58,177 nt of DNA from an uncultured Synergistales bacterium (GCA_905235735.1 CAJOMU010000009.1:1-58177); one strand, 5' to 3'. Counted from the stretch's first letter, positions 27,937 to 38,186 are shown. Notes: generated by a model not told the origin, from the letters alone. Translations and numbers: made by a program.

Positions 27937-29237
27937 TGGCAGGAATAATCGCAGGGTTAATTATTTTGTTACTGTTATCGGCATTCTTCAGCGGAGCAGA
28001 GACATCAATCACAGCAACAGGTACAGGTAAGTTACGGACACTTCAGGAGATGGGAAAATATAAATTCCTGAACTCAACGTTTCAATGGCTCATCAATGAT
28101 ACTCAGGAAGCATTGACCGTTTGTCTCATTGCAAATAATGTCGTGAATATCTCAGCCAGTGCACTTGCATCAACAATCGTTCTTGAATTATTCGGTGCCG
28201 GTGCATTGGTTGCTGCTGTTCCGATACTTACGGTTCTAATCGTGATATTTGGTGAAATTCTCCCAAAGAGTGCGGCTATGGTTTACTCAGAGAATGTCTT
28301 AATCTTCGCTGCTCCGATTCTGCGTATTCTTGCGTTCCTGATTACGCCAATCGCTTGGGCAATGAGGAAATGTGTTACGTTCATAGGTATGCTGTTACAC
28401 ATTGATTTGGGAACTCAGCAGGTATTCGTTACGCGTGATGAGATTGAACAGGTAGTGAAGATAGGCGAAGAGAGCGGCGCATTAGAGGCAAATGAACGCA
28501 GAATGATTGACGGCATAATAGATTTCGATGAAACGCGTGTGCATGAGATTATGATTCCGAGAACTGACATGATTGCTCTTGAGGCTAATGATACTCTCGC
28601 TGAGGCTGTTAATCTCTTCATTGAGCAGGGACATTCAAGAATACCAGTGTACGAGGAAAGCCCTGATAATATTATCGGCATACTTTACGTGAAGGATACC
28701 CTGAAGAATTTACTTGAGAGCAATCTATCCTGTGAGGTAAGAACTCTATTACGTAAACCAATATTTGTGCCTGAGACCATAAGAACATCTGAAGTTCTTG
28801 AAGCAATGAGACGCGAACATATTCACATCGCTATTATAGTTGATGAATATGGCGGTGTTGCAGGTATCGTTACAATGGAGGATATACTCGAACAGATTGT
28901 AGGCGAGATTCAGGACGAATATGATCAGGAGATACCAGAGATTCAAAAAATGGAAGACGGTTCATATTTAGTTCAGGGGAGCATAAGCCTTGAGGATTTA
29001 AGTGATGCATTAGGCTCTGAATTCACAAGTGATGATGCTGAAAGTCTAGGAGGTCTTGTTCTGATTCTTTCAGGGAGTTTTCCTGAAGAAGGTGAAGTCT
29101 TCAAGTACGGGAACTGGATAATCAAAGTCATGGAGCTCGAAGATCATCGCATTAAAGAACTTAGCCTGCGAAAAATTGAAGAGCAAACAGAAGAGGAAGT
29201 TATATCAGATGAAACGGTCAGACAAAAGCAGGATTAA
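27936..29237 (+). CDS. CNNM/CorC (HlyC) family membrane protein with CBS pair
   Basis: 433 residues: a DUF21/CNNM membrane domain with about four helices (residues 1-170, including GAETSITATGTGKLR and FGEILPKSAAM), two CBS domains (about 205-325, with IMIPRTDMIALEAND, HSRIPVYEESPDNIIGILYVKD and IIVDEYGGVAGIVTMEDI), and a C-terminal CorC/HlyC domain (DGSYLVQGSISLEDL, ESLGGLVLILSG). Family members are linked to magnesium/cobalt or sodium transport; several are Mg2+ exporters. GGAGG lies 10 bases upstream. It ends the phoH-pgpH-ybeY-corC operon block. Confidence 0.9.
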   Translation: MAGIIAGLIILLLLSAFFSGAETSITATGTGKLRTLQEMGKYKFLNSTFQWLINDTQEALTVCLIANNVVNISASALASTIVLELFGAGALVAAVPILTVLIVIFGEILPKSAAMVYSENVLIFAAPILRILAFLITPIAWAMRKCVTFIGMLLHIDLGTQQVFVTRDEIEQVVKIGEESGALEANERRMIDGIIDFDETRVHEIMIPRTDMIALEANDTLAEAVNLFIEQGHSRIPVYEESPDNIIGILYVKDTLKNLLESNLSCEVRTLLRKPIFVPETIRTSEVLEAMRREHIHIAIIVDEYGGVAGIVTMEDILEQIVGEIQDEYDQEIPEIQKMEDGSYLVQGSISLEDLSDALGSEFTSDDAESLGGLVLILSGSFPEEGEVFKYGNWIIKVMELEDHRIKELSLRKIEEQTEEEVISDETVRQKQD

Positions 29238-30294
29238 TCGTGTGAGAGGCAGCATGATCGGAGGTGCTGCAGGTGATGCATTAGGATATCCAGTTGAATT
29301 CATGAGACTTAGAGAGATAAAGAAGGTTTATGGTTCTGAGGGCATAACTGAATATGATCTTAACCCTCCGTTTTTACCTCAGTCAGGATTAGGCTTCATT
29401 TCTGATGATACACAGATGGCCATGTTCACAGCTAACGGAATTCTCATGTATGACGCAAGAACTCATGATGATACTCTTCCTCATTGCGTCTACAGGGCAT
29501 ATCTTGACTGGCTGAAGACACAATCACCACGAACTGGCGGAAAGAATGAATCTCATTGCACGTGGCTATATGAGATACCTGAACTTCATCACAGGCGTGC
29601 ACCTGGAATTACATGCACAGCTTCACTTTCAAGCGGGGAAATGGGTACGATTCATGAACCTCTGAATGACAGTAAAGGCTGTGGAGGCATAATGAGAGTT
29701 GCACCCTTAGCACTGAGATATATTCCTGAGAATGACGATGATTTTTACATGCTCGATTCTTACGGCGCAGAGATTGCCGCAATCACTCACGGACATTCAT
29801 TAGGCTGGCTTCCCGCTGCACTGCTCACACACATTATCGCAAGGGTCATGCAGTCATATTCACTCACTGATGCAATACGTGAGGCATGGAAAATGAATCG
29901 CACTCTCTTTGACGGCTTAATCTCTCAGAGACACTTTGACGAGATGAATGAACTCCTTGAACTCGCAATTGAACTCGCAGACTCAAAGTATGATGACGAA
30001 AATAACTTTAAGGAGATTGGACAAGGCTGGACAGGTGATGAGACATTAGCGATTGCATTATACTGCGCACTGAGATATTCTGATGATTTCTCAAAGGCAC
30101 TTATCGTATCGGTCAATCATGACGGAGACAGCGATTCAACTGGTGCAGTTGCAGGGAACATAATGGGTGCAATGCTGGGCTATGATGCCATTGCTGACAA
30201 ATGGAAAGATAATCTTGAACTCAGAGATTTAATTCTCGAACTGTCCGATGATTTATGCTCGGATACCTGGCCGGAAGGGAGATATTCACGATGA
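29209..30294 (+). CDS. ADP-ribosylglycohydrolase family protein
   Basis: 361 residues of the DraG/ARH fold. Di-metal site segments are visible: GSMIGGAAGDALGYPVEFM, ISDDTQMAMFTANGI, GCGGIMRVAPLAL, THGHSLGWLPAALL and NHDGDSDSTGAVAGNIMGA. Members remove ADP-ribose from arginine or other acceptors, or cleave related metabolites; the acceptor is unknown here. The start is ATG 29209 behind GAGGAAG, inside the 3' end of corC (29-base overlap). It is followed by a DUF1810 gene through an ATGA overlap, suggesting a linked function. Confidence 0.9.
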   Translation: MKRSDKSRINRVRGSMIGGAAGDALGYPVEFMRLREIKKVYGSEGITEYDLNPPFLPQSGLGFISDDTQMAMFTANGILMYDARTHDDTLPHCVYRAYLDWLKTQSPRTGGKNESHCTWLYEIPELHHRRAPGITCTASLSSGEMGTIHEPLNDSKGCGGIMRVAPLALRYIPENDDDFYMLDSYGAEIAAITHGHSLGWLPAALLTHIIARVMQSYSLTDAIREAWKMNRTLFDGLISQRHFDEMNELLELAIELADSKYDDENNFKEIGQGWTGDETLAIALYCALRYSDDFSKALIVSVNHDGDSDSTGAVAGNIMGAMLGYDAIADKWKDNLELRDLILELSDDLCSDTWPEGRYSR

Positions 30295-30746
30295 ATGAAC
30301 ATAGTCTTGAAAGATTCATTGAAGCTCAGAACGATAAAACTTACGGGAGCTATGAGAGTGCACTTAATGAGATTAAGAACGGGAAGAAACGTACTCATTG
30401 GATCTGGTACATCTTCCCTCAGCTTAAAGGTTTAGGCAGAAGTTACAATGCACACTTTTACGGCATTGATGACGTTGACGAAGCTAAACGTTATCTCGCA
30501 CATCCTGTTCTGGGTGCAAGACTGAATGAAATCACGCATGCATTGCTGAACCTGAAGGAGAATAACCCGTTTAAAGTAATGGGCAGTCCAGATGATATGA
30601 AACTGAAATCATGCATGACCCTCTTCGCATACATATCTGAATCTGATTCAGTGTTTCAGAAAGTTCTCGATAAATTCTTCTTCGGTGAGACCGATGACAC
30701 TACTATACATATTCTCAAAGGCCAAGCTCCGATAATGAATTCATGA
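30291..30746 (+). CDS. DUF1810 family protein
   Basis: 151 residues matching DUF1810: SLERFIEAQNDKTYGSYESA, the signature THWIWYIFPQLKGLGRS, YLAHPVLGARLNEIT, and MKLKSCMTLFAY near the end. Biochemical function is not established. Its start (30291, ATGA) is coupled to the ADP-ribosylglycohydrolase gene, which suggests work in ADP-ribose metabolism, but that is inference. Its last 32 bases overlap the end of dnaE on the other strand. Confidence 0.87.
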   Translation: MNEHSLERFIEAQNDKTYGSYESALNEIKNGKKRTHWIWYIFPQLKGLGRSYNAHFYGIDDVDEAKRYLAHPVLGARLNEITHALLNLKENNPFKVMGSPDDMKLKSCMTLFAYISESDSVFQKVLDKFFFGETDDTTIHILKGQAPIMNS

Positions 30747-33700
30747 GTTTTTCTCCGTTCACATTAGTGTTGCTGATACATACATGCCTCATTTCATTTT
30801 CATCATGAAGCTCTAGTATCAGCACTGCTTTTCCTGAACACCCGTTAATCTTCGTTGTTAATTCTTTTGGTGTTATGCGGCTGAAGTCTGACGCATTTAT
30901 CTTGATGTTCACGTATCTCTGAGCATATTCATCTAGTTCTTCAGACGGTATCACTGCATCAAGTATCAACTGATTTCTGTCATCAACTTTTCCCACTGCT
31001 ACACATAACATTCCTGCTTTCAGTTTGCTTTTTATGTTCTCCCATTGCTTTGGGAATGCTATTGCCTCAATTCCGTGTTCTGCATCCTCTATCTGCAATG
31101 TACACATCATTGTCCCTTTCTTCGTCTGCTTCTCCTTGAATGATGTTATTATTCCTCCTATACATGCCTTTATTGATTCACCCTTCCAGTATGTCAGCTG
31201 AGATATTGTGCAGTTCGTGAACGGAGATATTGCTTCCTGATGTGATTCATACGGATGACCTGATATATATAGTCCTGTAACTTCTTTCTCGTAATCAAGC
31301 CTGGTACGCTCGTCATAATCAGGTACATCAGGCATATCTGGTTCTGTCTGTTCCTCTTCTGGAATTAAATCGAACAATGATAACTGCGCTGTAGGTTTTG
31401 AGACTTTCTGTGCCGCTTCTATCATTAGGGGCAATGCTTGAATCATTCTTGCTCTGTTGCTCATAATCTCGTCAAATGCTCCGGCCTTGATTAAATTCTC
31501 TATTGTTGCCTTATTCATCGCTCTTAGGTCTATTCTCTTCAAAAAATCCCATAATGATTTGAATGCTCCGTTTTTATTACGTTCTGCTATTATCATCTGT
31601 ACTGGATTATGTCCCATTCTTGATACTGCACCGAGACCAAAGCGAATAACTTTTCCTACAGCAGTGAAATTTTCCATTGATGAATTTATATCAGGCGGCA
31701 GAACAGGAATTCCAGATTGACGGACTTCAATGACATAATGACCCAGAACTTCCTTTTTCGCTTTCATCTGGCTGGACAAATACGCACTCATGAATTCTGT
31801 CCTGTAATTCGCCTTCAAATATGCCGTATCATATGAGATTAATGCATACGCCGCACTATGAGACTTGTTGAAACCATAACCTGCAAACTTCTCTATGTTA
31901 TCGAATATACTTCCTGCTGTCTCCGCATCTATATTATTTTTCTCTGCACCCTCAAGGAATTTTGCCCTTTGTGCCTGCATTACTTCTACTTTCTTCTTTC
32001 CCATTGCACGCCTCAATATATCTGCCTCTCCAAGCGTGTAACCTGCAAGTACACTCGCCGCCTGCATTACCTGTTCCTGATACAGTATCACTCCGTAAGT
32101 TTCCTTCAGTACAGGTTCAAGCAATGAATGTGCATATACGGGTTCAGCTCTTCCATGCTTGCAGTCTATGTACTGGTCAACCATACCTGAGTCTAACGGG
32201 CCGGGCCTGTACATTGCGAGAGCGGCAACTAAATCTTCAAATCTGTCTATCCTTAGCTTCCTTAACATTGCTCGTATTCCGTCTGATTCAAGCTGAAATA
32301 CTCCTATCGTATCGGCTTCCTGCAATAATTTGAACGTAGCAGTATCATTCATCTCATCGTTTATTCTGTTCAAATCAGGAATTTCCTTCCCGTTATTCCT
32401 GATGTTCTCTAGTGCCTCTTCTATTATTGACAGTGTGCTTAGTCCAAGAAAATCCATTTTCACGAGGCCGAGTTTCTCCACAGGTTCCATTGTGAATTGC
32501 GTTACTACCTGACCCGTTTCACCTTCTCCTAATCTCTTAACTGGCACTATGTCCGTTATCGGTTCTGGACTTATCACTACTCCTGCCGCATGTTGTGATG
32601 TATGTCTGGCCAGACCTTCTATGCTTCTTGCCTTGTCTATTATGTTACGTGCAATCAACTCTTCATCGTGAATTTTCTTGAGGTCTGGATTTTCTTCTAT
32701 TGCCTTATCCAGACTTTTAGCCATTACAGGGATTAATTGTGCTATCCCGTTCGTTACAGAATAATCTGCACCCAATGCACGCCCCACGTCCTTTACTGAC
32801 TGCCTGCCCTTCATACGTCCGAAAGTGATTATCTGCGCTACATGGTCAGCTCCGTAATGACTCGATATGTACTTCAAAAGTTCATCGCGTCCCTTGTCAG
32901 ATACATCAGTGTCTATATCTGGCATTGATATTCTCTCAGGATTCAGGAAACGTTCAAACAGAAGGTGATACTTCAAAGGGTCAAGTTCCGTAATCTTTAA
33001 GCTCCATGCCACAACAGAACCTGCCGCACTTCCTCTGCCTGGCCCTATAGGAATATTCATTTTCTTGGCCGCCTTGATTATTCCCGACACTATCAGGAAG
33101 TATGCGCTGAATCCCATCTGCGTTATCACTCCTAATTCATACTCAAGACGTTTCGCATATTCCTCTGTTACATCTCTTCCTTTTGTCGCAAATCTCTCAT
33201 GCAAACCATCACTAGCTTCTTTTCTCAATTCATCATCAGGAGTAACGCCGTCTTCGAGTTTAAGATTTGGGAGGAGATAATCTATATCTGGTTTCATCTT
33301 GAGCTTAACATCGCATCTCTCTGCTATTTCCAGTGTGTTCGTCAATGCTTCGGGCATGAAATCCTCAAATGCCGCATACATTTCATCTGGGGATTTCAGA
33401 TAGAAGTCATTGCTAGTGAATCCGAATGCATCATCGCTAGCATCAGCATGAGTGTTTATCTTCAAAAGTAACTTGTGCCAGTCATAATCTTCACGTTCAA
33501 GATAATGCGCATCACCTGTAGCTATCACTGGAATTCCTGTCTTTTGCGATATTTCCTTTATAGCTTCGTTCACTTGTTTTTGTTGTGGAAGACTATTAGG
33601 CATTATCTCAAGGAAAAAATTCCCAGCACCCATAGTCGATTGATACCAGTTAGATAAATTTGTTGCCTCTTCCATATTCCCTGACAGAATCAATTGCGGA

Positions 33701-34119
33701 ATCTCACCCGCAAGACATGCACTAGACGCTATTATTCCTTCGTGATATTTCCCTAAGAGTTCATGATCTATTCTAGGCTTGTAGTACATTCCATTAGTGT
33801 TAGCTATAGAGATTAACTTCATTAGATTATGCCAGCCCGTATTATTCTCAGCTAGAAGTATCAGATGATTATAACGTTTCTCACGAGAGTTTATTCCAGT
33901 GGGAGATACATATGCTTCACAGCCTAATATTGGCTTCACACCCTGAGCTTTGCAGTTCTCGTAGAATTCTACAGCTCCGTACATTACTCCGTGATCTGTC
34001 ATTGCTACTGCCTTGCTTTCCCATTCTGCAACTTTCTTAGCAAGTGCCTTTGTTCGTATAGCTCCGTCTAGCAAACTGTATTCTGTGTGAACATGTAAGT
34101 GCACAAATTCTTTCGTCAT
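30715..34119 (-). CDS. dnaE: DNA polymerase III subunit alpha
   Basis: The replicative polymerase, 1134 residues, DnaE1-type length. The N-terminal PHP domain opens with VHLHVHTEYSLLDGA and has AMTDHGVMYG. The palm carries GPGRGSAAGS, PDIDTDVSDKGRDELL (first two catalytic Asp) and KMDFLGLSTLSII (third Asp). The fingers region includes ALAMYRPGPLDSGM and YQEQVMQAA; then FNKSHSAAYA. The C-terminal OB fold starts near residue 960 (IGGIITSFKEKQTKKGTMMC). It overlaps dnaX by four bases, so the polymerase and clamp-loader subunits are co-translated. Confidence 0.97.
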   Translation of the reverse strand: MTKEFVHLHVHTEYSLLDGAIRTKALAKKVAEWESKAVAMTDHGVMYGAVEFYENCKAQGVKPILGCEAYVSPTGINSREKRYNHLILLAENNTGWHNLMKLISIANTNGMYYKPRIDHELLGKYHEGIIASSACLAGEIPQLILSGNMEEATNLSNWYQSTMGAGNFFLEIMPNSLPQQKQVNEAIKEISQKTGIPVIATGDAHYLEREDYDWHKLLLKINTHADASDDAFGFTSNDFYLKSPDEMYAAFEDFMPEALTNTLEIAERCDVKLKMKPDIDYLLPNLKLEDGVTPDDELRKEASDGLHERFATKGRDVTEEYAKRLEYELGVITQMGFSAYFLIVSGIIKAAKKMNIPIGPGRGSAAGSVVAWSLKITELDPLKYHLLFERFLNPERISMPDIDTDVSDKGRDELLKYISSHYGADHVAQIITFGRMKGRQSVKDVGRALGADYSVTNGIAQLIPVMAKSLDKAIEENPDLKKIHDEELIARNIIDKARSIEGLARHTSQHAAGVVISPEPITDIVPVKRLGEGETGQVVTQFTMEPVEKLGLVKMDFLGLSTLSIIEEALENIRNNGKEIPDLNRINDEMNDTATFKLLQEADTIGVFQLESDGIRAMLRKLRIDRFEDLVAALAMYRPGPLDSGMVDQYIDCKHGRAEPVYAHSLLEPVLKETYGVILYQEQVMQAASVLAGYTLGEADILRRAMGKKKVEVMQAQRAKFLEGAEKNNIDAETAGSIFDNIEKFAGYGFNKSHSAAYALISYDTAYLKANYRTEFMSAYLSSQMKAKKEVLGHYVIEVRQSGIPVLPPDINSSMENFTAVGKVIRFGLGAVSRMGHNPVQMIIAERNKNGAFKSLWDFLKRIDLRAMNKATIENLIKAGAFDEIMSNRARMIQALPLMIEAAQKVSKPTAQLSLFDLIPEEEQTEPDMPDVPDYDERTRLDYEKEVTGLYISGHPYESHQEAISPFTNCTISQLTYWKGESIKACIGGIITSFKEKQTKKGTMMCTLQIEDAEHGIEAIAFPKQWENIKSKLKAGMLCVAVGKVDDRNQLILDAVIPSEELDEYAQRYVNIKINASDFSRITPKELTTKINGCSGKAVLILELHDENEMRHVCISNTNVNGEKLMNSLSELGL

Positions 34120-35825
34120 TCTTCTGGTTCTCCTTCTTCTGGAATGTCCTCGTCTGAAACTGACTTCTCTATCCTCAAAATTTCTTCTGTCTTCAGTCCT
34201 GCAAGTCTTAAACCGCTTAGGAATTCATCTATTTTCGTTGAACTTGAAACTTTCGGTTTCGTATCTTCTGACTTAATTACTGGCTGAATTTCTAACTGAA
34301 TTTCTGGGTCAATTTCTTCTGGTTTCAACTGCTCTTCTGATTTCTCTTCTATTTTCGTGTTCAGCGTCAGGTCTGCTTCTGCTGGTTTCTCATTCTTGTA
34401 TAACAGTTTTCGGCATATTATCTTTTTATCCTCGTATTGTACGATTATGTCTTTATACTCTGGAAATATCTCCCGTAATTCTGCCGCATTTCTCTCCGTC
34501 TTCATATATGACCAGCTATATGAATGTCTCACCGAAACAGTTAAAACTCCATTATCATCATTAACGTCCGAAGCATAAAGCCAGCAGTGAATCAAAAAGT
34601 TTTTCGTCAGTGCCTTATCAAGTAATTTATCTTTCAGTACTTCATCATTCAACAGCTCTGTTTTTACTGGCTCAGCTTTTATTGGCTCTGTTCTGGTCGT
34701 TACTCTCGGAATATCTATCTCTTGTATTTGTTGAGTTAATCTAACTTCTGGACTGCCTTCAAGAAACAGCATGAACATTCCAAGCAGAATATCAGGCTTC
34801 ACTCCTCTTCTGGCTTCAGATAATATCCTAACAATAACGTTCAGCAGTGCATTAAGGTCTTCCGTTTTCCAATTCGATGCTTCTTCTTTCAGGAATGCTT
34901 TTTCCTGTTCCGATGCCCCTAGTTTATCCTCTATATTCTTCCATTCAGAAATTAACCAGAGATTGCGTACAAGTGAGAACATTTCTTCAAATACTCTCAA
35001 ACCTGATGCCCCCGAATCAAACATCGACTTCAACATAATATATCCTTCTGGTGGTTCTGCTCTGAATGTCCGTATAAATCTTTCAAATGCTGTTCTGCTA
35101 CCTGCACCTGTAATGCGTTCAACGTTCTCTAATGTAATATCGCCTGATGCTATTACCTGCTCAAGTAATGATAATGCATCACGCAAAGCTCCGTCAGCCT
35201 GACGCGATATTTCCCATAATGCATCACTCTCTGCATTCTTTATTTCCTCACATTCGCATACATAATTCAGTCTCGAATATATGTCCTCTGGTGTTATGCT
35301 GTGAAACGGTATGTGCTGACATCTTGAACGAATCGTAACAGGGACTTTCTGAGGTTCAGTTGTGGCCATGATGAATATCACGTATTCAGGAGGTTCTTCA
35401 AGCGTTTTAAGTAGGGCGTTGAATGCACCAGTTGAAAGCATGTGCACTTCATCAATGATATATATTTTCCACTTTGAATTGAACGGTGCAAGTGTTACGT
35501 TTTCCTTTAGACCTCGTATGTTCTCTACTCCGTTGTTACTTGCTCCATCTATTTCTATTACATCGAGACTTTCACCCGCAGTTATTGCTGTACAGTTCTC
35601 ACATTCACCGCATGGTTCAAAACCTTTTGGGTTCTTGCAGTTCAATGCCTTCGCAAAAATTCTTGCCGCTGATGTTTTCCCGCAGCCTCGTGAACCTGAG
35701 AATAAGTATGCATGACTGACTGTATTCCTCGTTATTGAGTTCGTTATTATTTCTACTGCTGCTTTCTGTCCGATTACATCACCAAACGTCTGCGGCCTGT
35801 ACTTATTAAACAAAGAGACTCCCAA
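34116..35825 (-). CDS. dnaX: DNA polymerase III subunits gamma/tau (clamp loader)
   Basis: 569 residues. The AAA+ clamp-loader core begins SLFNKYRPQTFGDVIGQ, with Walker A SGSRGCGKTSAARIFA, a four-Cys zinc module (CKNPKGFEPCGECENC), DEVH box YIIDEVHMLSTGAFNALLK, and the sensor region TTEPQKVPVTIRSRCQ. The tail after ~370 is Glu/Lys-rich, as in tau. The start is TTG 35825, eleven bases after GGAGG (35837-35841); a GTG at 35837 sits inside that site and is rejected. I found no clear slippery heptamer for making a short gamma form. It is the first gene of dnaX-dnaE and is divergent from the next unit. Confidence 0.95.
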   Translation of the reverse strand: MGVSLFNKYRPQTFGDVIGQKAAVEIITNSITRNTVSHAYLFSGSRGCGKTSAARIFAKALNCKNPKGFEPCGECENCTAITAGESLDVIEIDGASNNGVENIRGLKENVTLAPFNSKWKIYIIDEVHMLSTGAFNALLKTLEEPPEYVIFIMATTEPQKVPVTIRSRCQHIPFHSITPEDIYSRLNYVCECEEIKNAESDALWEISRQADGALRDALSLLEQVIASGDITLENVERITGAGSRTAFERFIRTFRAEPPEGYIMLKSMFDSGASGLRVFEEMFSLVRNLWLISEWKNIEDKLGASEQEKAFLKEEASNWKTEDLNALLNVIVRILSEARRGVKPDILLGMFMLFLEGSPEVRLTQQIQEIDIPRVTTRTEPIKAEPVKTELLNDEVLKDKLLDKALTKNFLIHCWLYASDVNDDNGVLTVSVRHSYSWSYMKTERNAAELREIFPEYKDIIVQYEDKKIICRKLLYKNEKPAEADLTLNTKIEEKSEEQLKPEEIDPEIQLEIQPVIKSEDTKPKVSSSTKIDEFLSGLRLAGLKTEEILRIEKSVSDEDIPEEGEPEE

Positions 35826-35878
35826 TGAACATAACACCTCCTAATTTTTCAGCTACTTTATCACGATATTTATATCTG

Positions 35879-35887
35879 TGCTAGAAT
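35879..35887 (+). promoter_or_regulatory. Extended -10 promoter for the 35.9 kb unit
   Basis: TGCTAGAAT at 35879-35887; transcription would start near 35895, before the GGAG about 10 bases upstream of the ATG. Confidence 0.5.
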
Positions 35888-35926
35888 TTCGATTATCACA
35901 TATTTTCAAAAAGGAGTTAATGTTTT

Positions 35927-36352
35927 ATGCCAATGCAAATCACTCTTGATGAGTTATTAGGCATGTTAGTTTCAAGAGTTGAAGATTTAGCTTTAAACAA
36001 TGAGAATCAAAAAAGCCGCTTCAATATCATGTTCAGAATGCTCTACAAAAAAGGCCTCTTCAATGAAAAAGATGTCCTCGATTCAATTCGCGAAGAAAAC
36101 AAAATCCTTCTCGAACTTGGAATCATTAAAGCCATGCCTGATGATAAAACTCTCAAAGCAGCTGCGGATAATCTCATGCAATGGATTAAAGGAGACACGA
36201 AAGAGATTAAGCGTTCAATTGAAGAACTTCAGAAACGTATTCAGGAAGCTGATGAAAAACAGAATGCTCCAAAAATCACTACAGCTCCTGCTGGCGTGTT
36301 GAATGAATTGGACAGGCTTGGCGGAAATAATAACAAGAAACTGATACTCTAA
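35927..36352 (+). CDS. Small helical protein, unknown function
   Basis: 141 residues, predicted soluble and almost wholly helical. It opens with MPMQITLDELLGMLVSRV, continues with RFNIMFRMLYKKGLFNEKDV, and has a coiled-coil stretch (KEIKRSIEELQKRIQEADEK) before a polar tail (RLGGNNNKKLIL). I recognise no family. It has its own promoter and Shine-Dalgarno site (AAGGAG) and is followed after one base by the sugar dehydratase gene, so the two are cotranscribed. A link to envelope synthesis is only positional. Confidence 0.75.
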   Translation: MPMQITLDELLGMLVSRVEDLALNNENQKSRFNIMFRMLYKKGLFNEKDVLDSIREENKILLELGIIKAMPDDKTLKAAADNLMQWIKGDTKEIKRSIEELQKRIQEADEKQNAPKITTAPAGVLNELDRLGGNNNKKLIL

Positions 36353-36353
36353 A

Positions 36354-38186
36354 ATGTCAGCATTCAAAGAACAATGGCGTAAAGTCTCCGGCATGGGCTA
36401 TGTAGTTGCCCTGCTCGATTTCCTTCTGCTAGCACTTGCTGTCTATCTGGGATATGCATTGAGGCTAGGCATAATCATTCCCCGTTACTTTAACGACTGG
36501 ATACATGTTATGCTCATCATTCCGACTGTCTGCGTTATCGTCTTTGCACTGTTCGGACAGTACTCAACTATATGGCAGCATGCAGGAACAGAAGACTATA
36601 TGAAATTCCTCTGGCTGTATGTCATTTCAATACTCGCTTCTCTCCTCGTGAATAGTCTCCTGAAGCTCGCAGTATTCCCTCGAACATCTTTTGCCGTCTC
36701 TTTCTTTGCGGGATTGTTCCTGTGTGGTGGACTGCGATTCTCATGGCTTATGGTTAAGACTATTCATGTGGGTAAAAAGTCCGAACGTCTGAAGACCCTA
36801 ATTATCGGAGCTGGTGAGGCTGGTACTTTCTTAGCTAGAGACCTCATGCGAAATGAAAGCGAATTATATCCCGCTGCTTTCCTTGATGATGATGAACATA
36901 AAACAGGAAGACATATCTCAGGCATTAAAGTTCTCGGAACTACACGAGACCTTAAAATTATTCTTGAACGTGAACACTTTGACGTTGTGCTTATCGCTAT
37001 TCCTAGTGCAAATGGAAAGAAGATACGCGAGATATATAACACTCTCTCTGAATTGAACGTGCAGGTTCGAATTCTACCCAGCCTTAGAGAACTCGCTGAC
37101 GGTAAAGTCTCCGTCTCTGGTATCCGAAAAGTAAAACTCGAAGACTTATTAGGACGTGAACCTGTTAGAATGAGCCTTGAGCCTTCCATGAATTACATCA
37201 GGAATAGATGCGTCCTTATTACTGGTGCAGGTGGTTCTATAGGAAGTGAAATTGTTCGTCAGGTTTTACACAATGAGCCTTCTGAAATTATTGCGCTCGG
37301 TCATGGCGAACAGTCAATATATTTGCTCAGTGAACATTTGCCTGAACACACGAATATTCCAGTCAGAACCGTTATTGCTGATGTCGCTGATGAAGTCTCT
37401 ATGCGTGATGTTTTCTCAAGATTTAAGCCTGAAGTCATCTTCCATGCCGCCGCACATAAACATGTCCCCTTAATGGAATTCAATCCCAGAGAGGCCATGA
37501 GAGTTAATGACTTGGGAACTAGAACTATCGCTCGTCTTGCTGGTGAATTCAATACTAAGCGTATGGTCATGATTTCAACTGATAAGGCCGTTAATCCCTC
37601 AAGCGTTATGGGTGCTACTAAAAGATTAGCTGAGAAAATCCTTGAACGTGAACAGCACTTACACCCTGAGACTAAGTATATGGCTGTTCGATTCGGAAAC
37701 GTCTTAGGCAGTCGAGGAAGCGTTATCCCTAAGTTTGAAGAACAAATTGCTTCTGGTGGCCCAGTTACCGTTACTCACCCTGATATGAAACGATATTTTA
37801 TGCTCATTCCTGAGGCTGTCAGTCTCGTCATTCAGGCTGGAGCTTTAGGTCATGGAGGAGAGTTATTTGTGCTTAACATGGGTGAACCTGTCGTCATTAA
37901 AGAAATGGCAGAGTTATTGATTCGTCTTTCTGGGTTTGAACCTTACAAGGACATCAATATAGTCTATACGGGTATTCGTCCAGGCGAAAAACTATATGAA
38001 GAGTTATTCTATGATGAAAATGCTGTACACGGGACTTTACACCCAAAAATCTTCGTGAGCAATATTAAAGCTGGACAAGATACAGATTTCGCTGAATTAG
38101 ATACAACTCTGGAATATGCATTGAGACACCCTGAAGATGCGCTAAAATTATTGAAACAACTAGTTCCTGAATTTTTAAGAGTATAA
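36354..38186 (+). CDS. Membrane nucleotide-sugar 4,6-dehydratase (PglF/WbpM/CapD type)
   Basis: 610 residues: four N-terminal membrane helices (about 15-125), a first Rossmann-like domain (LIIGAGEAGTFLARDLM, near 140), then the catalytic short-chain dehydrogenase domain with VLITGAGGSIGSEIVRQ near residue 282. The active-site region MISTDKAVNPSSVMGATKRL has Met in place of the usual Tyr before x3-K, as in the WbpM/PglF class. It would convert UDP-GlcNAc to the 4-keto-6-deoxy sugar used for diNAcBac, QuiNAc or related residues in surface glycans. Ends 50 bases before pgsA, which is convergent. Confidence 0.92.
   Translation: MSAFKEQWRKVSGMGYVVALLDFLLLALAVYLGYALRLGIIIPRYFNDWIHVMLIIPTVCVIVFALFGQYSTIWQHAGTEDYMKFLWLYVISILASLLVNSLLKLAVFPRTSFAVSFFAGLFLCGGLRFSWLMVKTIHVGKKSERLKTLIIGAGEAGTFLARDLMRNESELYPAAFLDDDEHKTGRHISGIKVLGTTRDLKIILEREHFDVVLIAIPSANGKKIREIYNTLSELNVQVRILPSLRELADGKVSVSGIRKVKLEDLLGREPVRMSLEPSMNYIRNRCVLITGAGGSIGSEIVRQVLHNEPSEIIALGHGEQSIYLLSEHLPEHTNIPVRTVIADVADEVSMRDVFSRFKPEVIFHAAAHKHVPLMEFNPREAMRVNDLGTRTIARLAGEFNTKRMVMISTDKAVNPSSVMGATKRLAEKILEREQHLHPETKYMAVRFGNVLGSRGSVIPKFEEQIASGGPVTVTHPDMKRYFMLIPEAVSLVIQAGALGHGGELFVLNMGEPVVIKEMAELLIRLSGFEPYKDINIVYTGIRPGEKLYEELFYDENAVHGTLHPKIFVSNIKAGQDTDFAELDTTLEYALRHPEDALKLLKQLVPEFLRV

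Noticed and set aside
34116-35825. Programmed frameshift in dnaX to make a gamma form
   Set aside because: No X XXY YYZ slippery heptamer in the right frame with a following hairpin was found; the A/T runs near 34590 are in the wrong phase.
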